Part shown: one piece after another, positions 1-4,523 of the stretch
Position numbering within the stretch: position 1 is the stretch's first letter
Layout of the letters: every line of letters starts with the position of its first letter
NCBI GenBank assembly: GCA_018725425.1
Contig: QLUL01000093.1
Span: 1-5,335, forward strand
DNA length: 5,335 bases
From: Chloroflexota bacterium
GTDB lineage: Bacteria > Chloroflexota > Dehalococcoidia > SZUA-161 > SpSt-899
Reading direction: 5' to 3'
Translations under genes and position numbers: made by a program
Notes under the pieces: model-generated
Database searches by the model: none
Told to the model about the DNA's origin: nothing
What the model saw: the letters and a program-made list of their open reading frames with translations, nothing else

Positions 1-150
1 TTATCCACGATATTTGCCCATGTCCTGCAGGAATCTTCAACAAAGTCAATGATTCGCTTATGGCCTTTGTAAACAGTATAAGGGTTATTAATGGAACTGG
101 GGTCAGATCTTGAATTGTGAATTTTAGTCTTGCAATATTTTAACAATCCT
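1..150 (-). other. Unrecognised open frame running off the left edge
   Basis: On the minus strand a reading frame stays open from about position 150 down to the window edge. It includes the stretch INNPYTVYKGHKRII followed by DFVEDSCRTWANIVD. The composition looks protein-like, but I do not recognise the family, and no ribosome binding site with a convincing start is visible. It overlaps the end of the epimerase fragment in another frame and also crosses a repeat-like motif at 99-125. It may be the tail of a degraded gene whose rest lies to the left, or chance. Low confidence. Confidence 0.2.
99..125 (+). repeat. GGGGTCAGATCTTGAATTGTG repeat-like motif
   Basis: The stretch starts GGGGTCAGATCTTGAATT and ends in a short T run. 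It contains an imperfect palindrome around AGATCT. From memory, very similar strings (reverse complement CAAGATCTGACCCC) recur between genes in many bacterial genomes, often beside Y1/REP-associated transposases or TA genes. Here it lies just downstream of the epimerase fragment's stop codon. There is only one copy in the window, so its repetitive nature cannot be shown from this sequence. Confidence 0.3.
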
Positions 151-276
151 TCCACCTGCTTTGCCATCCCCAAAGGGATTTCGCCAGTTTTTGGCTGGGT
201 TAAGCATAACACTTGAGCATTCGAGTATCCCATCAGGTGAAGCACCAGCTAAGATGTTGGCGCCAACTTCAATTGT
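124..276 (-). pseudogene. C-terminal fragment of UDP-N-acetylglucosamine 2-epimerase
   Basis: Reading the minus strand from about 276 to the TAA at 124-126 gives about 50 codons. They begin TIEVGANILAGASPDGILEC and end NPFGDGKAGGRIVKILQD. The NPFGDGKAxxRIV block is the usual C-terminal signature of the non-hydrolysing UDP-GlcNAc 2-epimerases (WecB/MnaA/NeuC type), where a GxNxLxG segment also precedes it. These enzymes interconvert UDP-GlcNAc and UDP-ManNAc for surface polysaccharide synthesis. Only about the last seventh of a normal protein of roughly 370 aa is present. The upstream side joins directly, in another frame, to a broken toxin gene, so this is a recombination remnant with no start of its own. 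The fragment cannot be active. Family recognition is fairly secure; whether it is WecB or another subfamily cannot be told. Confidence 0.75.
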
Positions 277-477
277 ATGGAAACCTTTTGATGAGATGCT
301 TTCTCGTTCCTTTATACTCAGGCGGACAAATTTCGGGGTTTCTTTCTATGAATCTCATCCCTGTATTAACCTGTAAAAGGAAGTCATATCTAATCCCTGC
401 CTTTTATCTTCATACCAGGAGAAAGCTTCCTTTAAGTCATTTTCAGCTTCAGGTCTGACAATAACTCTATAGTTCAT
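275..477 (-). pseudogene. Truncated, frameshifted ParE/RelE-family toxin
   Basis: From ATG at 477-475 the minus strand reads MNYRVIVRPEAENDLKEAF then SWYEDKRQGL. This is a typical ParE/RelE (plasmid stabilisation) toxin N-terminus and closely parallels the intact toxin encoded at 633-932 (APEAQQDVDEAYCWYEDRRPGLG). Near 388-390 the frame must shift: one missing base would restore QGLG-Y-DFLLQV. The next frame then reads NTGMRFIERNPEICPPEYKG and TRKHLIKRFPY. RFPY is the conserved block before the last strands of the toxin fold. Homology stops there at about 275 and the epimerase fragment begins. So the gene has both a one-base deletion and loss of the C-terminal third, and cannot encode an active toxin. 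Its start overlaps the stop of a possible antitoxin tail (ATGA), as in working TA operons. Confidence 0.75.
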
Positions 478-524
478 TTGCTTACTATTCTCTTATAAAC
501 ATTTTCCCATGGATCTCTTTGCAT
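474..524 (-). pseudogene. Possible antitoxin C-terminal tail
   Basis: Directly upstream of the broken toxin, a minus-strand frame of 16 codons reads MQRDPWENVYKRIVSK and stops at TGA 476-474, overlapping the toxin ATG (ATGA). The W-E-x-V-x-x-R pattern resembles the antitoxin C-terminus encoded at 922-1146 (GLSWDEVKRRVRS). An in-frame TAA lies immediately before the ATG, so the rest of the antitoxin is missing. The assignment rests on a short match plus position and is tentative. Confidence 0.35.
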
Positions 525-632
525 TTAATCATTCTTTATCCTCTGCAACATAACGATAAGGATAACCTGCCGGTATAGAGCGCAGCGGAATAGCGGTCAG
601 GTGGACTGACAGGTTCGGCGATGCTTGGCAAG
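525..632. repeat. Intergenic stretch with imperfect hairpin
   Basis: No gene is supported here. An imperfect stem can form between ACCTG-CCG-GTAT (565-576) and ATAGCGG-T-CAGGT (591-602), with one bulge and one mismatch and a loop of about 14 bases. A second CAGGTT copy follows at 610-615. The stretch lies just past the stop of the intact toxin gene, so on the minus strand it could end the TA transcript, although no T run follows. A mobile palindromic repeat or attC-like site is an alternative I cannot confirm. Confidence 0.3.
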
Positions 633-932
633 TCACAACAAGCGAGTGCGCCACTTCTTTGGATCCCGGGATGTATGGAAGATACAGTAGACTGTCAGCT
701 TCCCACTGGCGTACTCGTAAAAGATGGCGTACGGAAATCGCCTCAACAACGCCCGACGGTATTCCTCGTGGACTTTCGCGTGGAGTTCAGGCATGCGACA
801 AATTGCTTGGATACAGGCGTCCACACAGCCGAGAAACTCTTCCCCCAAACCAGGTCGACGATCTTCGTACCAACAATATGCCTCATCGACGTCCTGTTGT
901 GCCTCCGGGGCGATTATTAATTCAGCGGCCAT
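633..932 (-). CDS. ParE/RelE-family type II toxin
   Basis: The product is 99 aa, a normal length for the ParE/RelE plasmid-stabilisation family. N-terminal helices carry APEAQQDVDEAYCWYEDRRP (8-27) and GLGEEFL (28-34). The conserved core LLRRFPYAIFYEY is at 62-74, followed by the last strands LTVYCIFHTSRDPKKW (79-94). In this family the protein inhibits either DNA gyrase (ParE) or translation (RelE); the W-Y-E-D-x-R-x-G-L-G pattern is more ParE-like, but the target cannot be decided from sequence. The ATG at 932 lies 11 bases inside the end of the antitoxin gene with no good ribosome binding site of its own, so translation is probably coupled to the antitoxin. The cognate antitoxin would neutralise the toxin by direct binding. 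No frame damage is seen and the cassette looks intact. Confidence 0.9.
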   Translation of the reverse strand: MAAELIIAPEAQQDVDEAYCWYEDRRPGLGEEFLGCVDACIQAICRMPELHAKVHEEYRRALLRRFPYAIFYEYASGKLTVYCIFHTSRDPKKWRTRLL

Positions 933-1146
933 AGCGACTTCGAACCCTGCGTTTTACCTCGTCCCAGGAAAGTCCCGAAGCCGGGTTGCTCATCAAGTTG
1001 GCCTTTCGACGAGCCAACTCCTTCTTTTGCCATTCATGAACAGGAACCTCTGACGTGGTAGCTGCCAGATCGTCCCAGAGATCTTCCACCAGTTGTAGCT
1101 TCTCTGATGAACTCAGGTCGAATATGGAGACAGTATTTAAATTCAT
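922..1146 (-). CDS. Addiction-module antitoxin
   Basis: The product is 74 aa and matches the 'putative addiction module component' antitoxin family that pairs with ParE/RelE toxins. Residues 11-29 (LSSSEKLQLVEDLWDDLAA) form the typical helix, W39 to R47 carries the WxxxELxRR element, and the C-terminus GLSWDEVKRRVRSR (58-71) is the usual toxin-wrapping tail. An in-frame ATG exists eight codons upstream at 1170. The start at 1146 is preferred because a consensus AGGAGG (1152-1157 on the minus strand) stands five bases before it and because the protein then has the family length. It overlaps the toxin gene by 11 bases and forms an operon with it. Antitoxins of this type often repress their own promoter; no clear DNA-binding domain can be named here. 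Confidence 0.9.
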   Translation of the reverse strand: MNLNTVSIFDLSSSEKLQLVEDLWDDLAATTSEVPVHEWQKKELARRKANLMSNPASGLSWDEVKRRVRSRYGR

Positions 1147-1268
1147 TGTTACCTCCTGATAGCAGGGCAATGATAACGTTCGAATTGATTGTTTCGGTTG
1201 CCAAACTGCAAGTTAGATTTTCTTCGCTGAATCATTGATTGACAAGCAAATTTGTGTTCCCACTGCCG
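1147..1268 (-). promoter_or_regulatory. TA operon leader and possible promoter/operator
   Basis: This gap upstream of the antitoxin carries the AGGAGG ribosome site and must hold the operon promoter. A possible minus-strand pair is TTGTCA, 17 bases, then GAAAAT (about 1217-1245), a modest match. The palindrome AATCA-T-TGATT (1230-1240) sits in the spacer of that pair. ATTGATTG occurs twice in direct orientation (1184-1191 and 1234-1241). Such repeats are where an autoregulating TA complex could bind, but this is inference. Confidence 0.3.
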
Positions 1269-1424
1269 AGTGCTGAGTGCCGATGAGGCGATAGGTAGCC
1301 CATGACCCAGTTCTACGGGGCACGCAAGATAGCCGCTTGGCTGAAAAGTAAGAGCCATCGGGTCAACCGGAAACGTGTCCGGAGGCTGATGCAATTAATG
1401 GGGCTCAAGGCCGTCTTCCGCAAG
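1269..1424 (+). mobile_element. IS3-family OrfB transposase remnant
   Basis: From 1302 the plus strand reads MTQFYGARKIAAWLKSKSHR then VNRKRVRRLMQLMGLKAV. This is the helix-turn-helix (HTH_21) segment that precedes the integrase core in IS3-family OrfB proteins, where the usual text is FYGSRRMTAWLRR...VNRKRVQRLMRLMGL. Just upstream, GATGAGGCGATAG fits a damaged version of the preceding LMRRIDE segment, with an in-frame TAG at 1296-1298. After residue 41 the similarity ends abruptly at the border of the retropepsin gene's 3' end. The DDE catalytic core, OrfA and both inverted repeats are absent, so this is an inactive scrap of about 150 bases out of a roughly 1.2-1.5 kb element. Confidence 0.8.
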
Positions 1425-1442
1425 TGTTGCCTGTTCGGAGGA

Positions 1443-1820
1443 TCAGAACTCCACGAACTCTTCCGGATAGCGAGAGAGGTCCAACTTTTCTTCATCCGGA
1501 ATAAGACGAATTCCCCACTGTTGCATGGCCAGGGCTCCAAAAAGCACCTCGATGGACCTGCCATCTTCGTCGTCACCAATCTGGTCGATAACCATCGCGT
1601 GGGTGGAGATCAGATGCCCTTCTATTTCTCCCTGAAGAAGTGCTGTTCTGTTAGATTCCTTCACTTCTCCACCCAGTGCAGCTCGAATCGGGTGAGGCAT
1701 TTTCGAGGTGCTCAGGACTGCTGCAACCGCAGGGACGACATAGGTATTGCGAGCTCCCGTGTCAAACAGTGTCCAACACTCCCGTGCGTTGACTTTAATC
1801 ATCTGGCGTATTCTTCCCAC
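1443..1820 (-). CDS. Retropepsin-like aspartic protease domain protein
   Basis: With the GTG start at 1820 the product is 125 aa and begins MGRIRQMIKV. Residues 17-26 (TLFDTGARNT) carry the D-T-G catalytic triad (D20) of retropepsin-like aspartic proteases. A hydrophobic-hydrophobic-glycine segment (VLFGALAMQ, 92-100) comes late in the protein as expected, followed by RLIPDEEKLDLSRYP (105-119). Single-domain bacterial members would have to dimerise to make an active site; their substrates are generally unknown. The frame extends upstream to a TTG at 1844, but that codon overlaps a perfect TATAAT -10 box, whereas the GTG has GAGAGG six bases before it, so 1820 is preferred. No signal peptide or membrane segment is visible, which suggests a cytoplasmic protein. 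No partner gene is adjacent: the neighbours are IS and TA remnants. Confidence 0.8.
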   Translation of the reverse strand: MGRIRQMIKVNARECWTLFDTGARNTYVVPAVAAVLSTSKMPHPIRAALGGEVKESNRTALLQGEIEGHLISTHAMVIDQIGDDEDGRSIEVLFGALAMQQWGIRLIPDEEKLDLSRYPEEFVEF

Positions 1821-1843
1821 GATGTACCTCTCATAATGACTCA

Positions 1844-1852
1844 ATTATACCA
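1844..1852 (-). promoter_or_regulatory. Extended -10 promoter for the retropepsin gene
   Basis: On the minus strand TGGTATAAT is a perfect TATAAT with the extended TGn element. The -35 region is poor (TTAAAT, about 19 bases away), which extended -10 promoters tolerate. Transcription would begin near 1836-1838, leaving a leader of about 17 bases with a GAGAGG ribosome site before the GTG at 1820. Confidence 0.6.
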
Positions 1853-1918
1853 CATTCTGCGGCATACTATTTAAGGGTTGATGGATAAGTTCCTCTGATC
1901 CCTTTCGTTGTCAACAGT

Positions 1919-1953
1919 AACCCACCTTCTACGTTTTGGTGGGTTTCGTTTTA
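1919..1953 (+). terminator. AACCCACC/GGTGGGTT hairpin, terminator-like
   Basis: AACCCACC (1919-1926) and GGTGGGTT (1938-1945) form a perfect 8-bp stem around an 11-base loop. TTCGTTTTA follows, giving a weak plus-strand T-rich tail. No plus-strand gene leads into it, so a role as terminator is doubtful. The text GGTGGGTTTCGTTTTACT resembles the small intergenic palindromic repeats with AACCCACC arms seen in many genomes, so it may be a repeat rather than a dedicated terminator. Confidence 0.45.
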
Positions 1954-2030
1954 CTACACCACCTTACAAGATCATCAGTTCTCAAAGAATTCGCTTTCTG
2001 CCTGATACTGCTCCACCTGATTGCCTTCAT
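1929..2030 (-). pseudogene. Possible start of the lost toxin partner of relB
   Basis: An ATG at 2030-2028 overlaps the relB stop codon, the usual arrangement in relBE-type operons. The frame reads MKAIRWSSIRQKANSLRT and then 16 further codons to a stop around 1929. The first residues resemble the beta-strand start of RelE/ParE-type toxins, but nothing after them matches a toxin. The frame runs into the CCCACC hairpin at 1919-1945. Probably a toxin gene cut short after a few codons, or chance. Confidence 0.3.
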
Positions 2031-2237
2031 CAAAGCCCGAGGTCCTCAAACAGATCGTCAAGCGTGTTGAAACTCTCAAGTCCATGGCGTGTTCTTGCTT
2101 GCTCCAACGCTTCCACGGTCACATCGTTGGGCGCCCGCACCACGAAGGGCAGTCCACGCTCAAGCTCTACATGCTTGTAGAACAGCCGTGATAGCCTGCG
2201 TGGCGGTCAAGCCCAAATCCTTAAACACATCTTCCGC
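2030..2237 (-). pseudogene. RelB/DinJ-family antitoxin, frameshifted and truncated
   Basis: Minus-strand translation gives AEDVFKDLGLTATQAIT up to 2187. After one extra base in the CC pair at 2186-2187, it continues for 51 codons plus stop: LFYKHVELERGLPFVVRAPN, then DVTVEALEQARTRHGLESFN and TLDDLFEDLGL. Joined, this is a textbook RelB/DinJ antitoxin (LGLTxTQAITLFYKxVxLxRGLPF, then the acidic C-terminal tail). As written, the one-base insertion sends ribosomes to a stop about eight codons later. The first roughly 20 residues, including the start and DNA-binding strand, are missing, because the text before AEDV (2238-2250) no longer matches. So the gene is dead twice over. Its stop overlaps an ATG (TGATG) that would have begun the partner toxin. 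Confidence 0.85.
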
Positions 2238-2250
2238 GCCTTGCCAGGTA

Positions 2251-2377
2251 CTAAATATATACAAGTGGATATTTCTCTGGTGATTTAACAGAATCCAGTT
2301 CTAAATCTACATCTAAATCCGGCCAATAAAGGTGATGTGGCTGTGGTAGCTTGACATTCAGAATAGATGATCGTAAC
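2251..2377 (-). pseudogene. DUF2442-like C-terminal fragment cut by the IS
   Basis: A minus-strand frame is open from the left end of the IS at 2377 to TAG at 2251-2253. It reads LRSSILNVKLPQPHHLYW, then PDLDVDLELDSVKSPEKYPL and VYI. The YWPDLDVDLELDS core resembles the W-x-x-L-D-x-D-L motif near the end of DUF2442 proteins, small proteins often encoded in TA-like pairs with DUF4160. Residues are missing on the N-terminal side, and the sequence beyond the IS (after 4181) shows no matching continuation in any minus frame, so the gene was truncated and not simply split. Its stop abuts the decayed relB. The family call is tentative. Confidence 0.4.
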
Positions 2378-2415
2378 TTTTGCGCAAATACTGGGCAAAA
2401 CATCAAAAAATGAAA
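2378..2415 (+). repeat. Left terminal inverted repeat of the IS
   Basis: A 38-bp repeat that pairs with 4143-4181. It starts TTTTGCGCAAATACTGGG and ends in six A then TGAAA. The single substitution against the right end is G for T at the seventh base. Possible extension outward to 2370. Confidence 0.85.
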
Positions 2416-2551
2416 CGGTGGTGAATTTTCAGGGTGACCGTATTGTCGACGAACTTACTCCGATGACTACAGTCACTTTGACTATGCATCCTGACTATTT
2501 TACTGTACATTGGTACTATCTGAGGATTTTCCTCAACAAGGAGGTGTACCA

Positions 2552-4156
2552 ATGGACAGCATTACCAAACGCTACGGGCTTGCCAATTTCGATGATTTCT
2601 CCATCACCGGGTTCCTTGTCCCGACAGGGCACTATGCGCAAGACATCGGACTTATTGACCTGTTTAAGGAGCGACTGAAAATCGATATGAAAACTGTCCA
2701 TCACACGCCGGTTGAGAAGGTCATCGAGCTATTCGTCTCTATGATTGCCGGCTGTCCGGATGTGAAAACGGTCAATAATCGTCTGGTGCCTGACAGACTG
2801 GCAGCAGCAGCCTGGTGCCAGAAACAGTTTGCCGATCAGTCTCAAGTCAGCGAAGTTGTTCATCGAATCACACCTGAGAACCTACTCCAGCTGGAGGAAA
2901 TTTCCCACACCCTTTTTTCTCAGCGAAGCTTGGCCCGGCGACATCCCGTAAATGAGTGGCTTATAGTAGACGTTGACATGACCGGCTTGCCAGTAAGCCC
3001 CACCAGTAGAACTTACGAAGGAGCCGCCTTCGGGTTTATGCAGAAAGACAAGGGAAAGGGATACAAGCTCACCTGCGCCTACACCGGAGGGGAACTCGGT
3101 GAAGTGTTCGGTGGTTTGTTTGATCCCGGCACTGCTCATTGTGCCACCAAGCTAATTGATCTCCTCCTGCTTATCGAGAAGCGAGTGGGTTCTCCTCCGC
3201 GTTCCTTGCATAAATACCGAGCTAGTGTTGAGCAATTACTCACTGAGGCCGAAAAGTTGGGACGCCGTAGCCAGTCTCGCAGAGAAGAAGCCCATCGGGC
3301 GCGGAAGTCTCAGCGCCAAGCGGTACTGGGGCGAAGGGCTCATAAGCTCGACAGCCGGGCACAACTCCTCCAAGAGAAAGTAGCTGATTCTCTCCAGATT
3401 GTTGACCGGTTTGATAGCCTCCGCTCATCTAATCCTTATCGAGTCATTCTTATCCGTGGAGACGCTGGGTTTGGCTCCATCGGTAGTATCACGCTCCTCC
3501 TGGATCTAGGGTATGACTTCTTGCTCAAAGGATACTCACCTCACACTGCCCGAAACCTGGCGCAGGGAATAGCCGAGAATGAGTGGATTCCATTTAATCC
3601 TGCTACTTCCGTCGCTGAGCTTGGCCCCATTCGACTGCCCGAGTGCCGATACCCGGCACGCACTGTTCTTGGACGAACCAAAACTCTCCGGCCCGAGTCT
3701 TGCCAATATTTTCATCTAGTCACCACCATCCCAGAAAGAGTGAAGGACCCCATTGCCCTGTTGAAGCTTTATAATGCTCGCCAGACCATTGAAGCCTTTA
3801 TCAAGACAGAAAAGAATGTCCTTAATCTCAAGCATTTTCGAGTCCGTAACTTCTATGGAATCGAGTTCACCCTGATGTTAGGCTTGCTGGCCCACAATTT
3901 TGTGAACTGGGCACGCCGGGAGATCTTTGCTGGCACTCCCCTGGCCCGGATGGGAATCAGAGAATTTGTTGAGCAAGCCATGCGGGTTCCTGCTCGGGCC
4001 GAGCTCCTGGGGATGGATACATTCATTACCGTTTTCCCTGAGACCAGCTTGTATGCTCAAGCTCTGGTTCAGGCTATCGAGCGAAAATCATCGGCTCAGC
4101 TTGCCCTACCTTTCACAGAACCTGAAAAGAATAACAGGGTTATTTCATTTTTTTGA
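2552..4156 (+). CDS. IS4-superfamily DDE transposase
   Basis: The product is 534 aa and catalyses cut-and-paste movement of the surrounding IS. The frame opens at a TTG at 2510, but the ATG at 2552 is chosen because AAGGAGGTG (2538-2546) stands five bases before it. The first catalytic aspartate is in IVDVDMTGLP (D142). The second is in IRGDAGFGS (D304). The third acidic residue lies in YNARQTIEAFIKTEK (Y407, R410, E414, K421), exactly the Y-x2-R-x3-E-x6-K signature of IS4-type transposases. Between the first two aspartates, residues 218-286 form a long, highly charged, probably coiled-coil insertion rich in R, K and E. The TGA stop lies inside the right inverted repeat. A weak promoter (TTGACT at 2478, TACTGT at 2501) lies upstream. 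The gene appears intact. IS1634- or IS1380-like groups are possible, and the group is not settled. Confidence 0.9.
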   Translation: MDSITKRYGLANFDDFSITGFLVPTGHYAQDIGLIDLFKERLKIDMKTVHHTPVEKVIELFVSMIAGCPDVKTVNNRLVPDRLAAAAWCQKQFADQSQVSEVVHRITPENLLQLEEISHTLFSQRSLARRHPVNEWLIVDVDMTGLPVSPTSRTYEGAAFGFMQKDKGKGYKLTCAYTGGELGEVFGGLFDPGTAHCATKLIDLLLLIEKRVGSPPRSLHKYRASVEQLLTEAEKLGRRSQSRREEAHRARKSQRQAVLGRRAHKLDSRAQLLQEKVADSLQIVDRFDSLRSSNPYRVILIRGDAGFGSIGSITLLLDLGYDFLLKGYSPHTARNLAQGIAENEWIPFNPATSVAELGPIRLPECRYPARTVLGRTKTLRPESCQYFHLVTTIPERVKDPIALLKLYNARQTIEAFIKTEKNVLNLKHFRVRNFYGIEFTLMLGLLAHNFVNWARREIFAGTPLARMGIREFVEQAMRVPARAELLGMDTFITVFPETSLYAQALVQAIERKSSAQLALPFTEPEKNNRVISFF

Positions 4157-4181
4157 TGTTTTGCCCAGTATTTGAGCAAAA
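4143..4181 (-). repeat. Right terminal inverted repeat of the IS
   Basis: A 39-bp repeat, the reverse complement of 2378-2415 apart from one substitution and seven A in place of six. It contains the transposase stop codon (TGA 4154-4156), so gene and end overlap. Confidence 0.85.
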
Positions 4182-4294
4182 CCTGCGATTCATGAAGCGC
4201 CGATAGTAAGTTTCCCAGCCCCTTGACCGTGATCTTAGAGGCGATTTCTGACTCCTCGCAAACTCAAACCCCGCCAGGATGCAGCAATCTGCCG
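4182..4294. other. No recognisable gene
   Basis: Between the IS and the short element I find no frame with recognisable family features on either strand. Minus-strand peptides such as KITVKGLGNLLSALHESQ have no family I can name. It is probably the far side of the locus disrupted by the IS. Confidence 0.3.
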
Positions 4295-4335
4295 AATTAC
4301 AGAACTCCTGACATCGTGGTCAAAATAGGTTCATA

Positions 4336-4360
4336 TTTACTTGACTTTTTACTTGACTTT
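4336..4360 (+). repeat. 12-bp tandem repeat, two TTGACT boxes
   Basis: TTTACTTGACTT occurs twice back to back with a 12-base period. Each unit supplies a TTGACT that matches a -35 box at five of six positions (4341-4346 and 4353-4358). It lies in the part of the short element's left arm that has no counterpart in the right arm. Confidence 0.7.
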
Positions 4361-4380
4361 CACTTCAGGTGTGCAATAAT
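4353..4380 (+). promoter_or_regulatory. Strong sigma70-like promoter inside the short element
   Basis: TTGACT (4353-4358), 16 bases, then AATAAT (4375-4380): five of six matches at both boxes. Transcription would start near 4387. It is probably the former transposase promoter of the parent IS. The -10 box falls inside the left subterminal repeat, so transposase binding there would repress it. Confidence 0.5.
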
Positions 4381-4387
4381 TAATGCA
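4370..4387 (+). repeat. Left subterminal inverted repeat
   Basis: TGTGCAATAATTAATGCA is repeated in inverse orientation at 4506-4523 with one mismatch. On the right the copy is directly joined to the terminal repeat, whereas on the left 54 bases separate them. It is likely a transposase-binding site. Confidence 0.75.
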
Positions 4388-4505
4388 ACATGTATAAACG
4401 CGAAAGTGCCTCACCAAGCCAAGCAAGCCTTGTGCAACGAACGTAACAAAAGCAATCTATTTACTTTAACACCGACTGGCTCTTGGATTATCGACTGGCC
4501 TGGGA

Positions 4506-4523
4506 TGCATAAATTATTGCACA
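4506..4523 (-). repeat. Right subterminal inverted repeat
   Basis: Read on the minus strand this is TGTGCAATAATTTATGCA, matching 4370-4387 at 17 of 18 positions. Together with the adjoining terminal repeat it makes a 34-bp right end. Confidence 0.75.

Larger units (their letters stand above)
2378..4181 (+). mobile_element. Complete insertion sequence, about 1.8 kb
   Basis: The element has long terminal inverted repeats around a single transposase gene. The outer text TTTTGC(G/T)CAAATACTGG continues through GCAAAACATC and an A run to TGAAA. The two ends differ by one substitution and one base in the A run over 38/39 bp. Weaker matching continues outward to an ATCG at 2370-2373 (CGAT at 4186-4189), so the true tips may lie up to eight bases further out. 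No convincing target duplication is seen with either boundary; GATC/GATT directly outside 2373/4186 is the nearest. Near-identical ends and an intact transposase suggest a recent or still active insertion. It cuts the DUF2442-like gene. It looks like an IS4-superfamily element, but I cannot assign the exact family. Confidence 0.85.

Noticed and set aside
161..458. Plus-strand frames in the left part
   Set aside because: They are shadows of the epimerase tail and broken toxin on the minus strand.
1302..1874. 190-codon plus-strand frame beginning with IS3 OrfB text
   Set aside because: Only the first 41 codons match a transposase; the remainder is antisense to the retropepsin gene and has no protein-like features. 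Treated as a remnant, not a gene.
1908..2283. Plus-strand frames over the relB region
   Set aside because: They are antisense to a clear RelB/DinJ pseudogene and show no family features or ribosome sites.
2373..4190. GATC/GATT as a 4-bp target duplication of the large IS
   Set aside because: One of four bases differs, and its position relies on extending the inverted repeats through mismatches; not strong enough to call.
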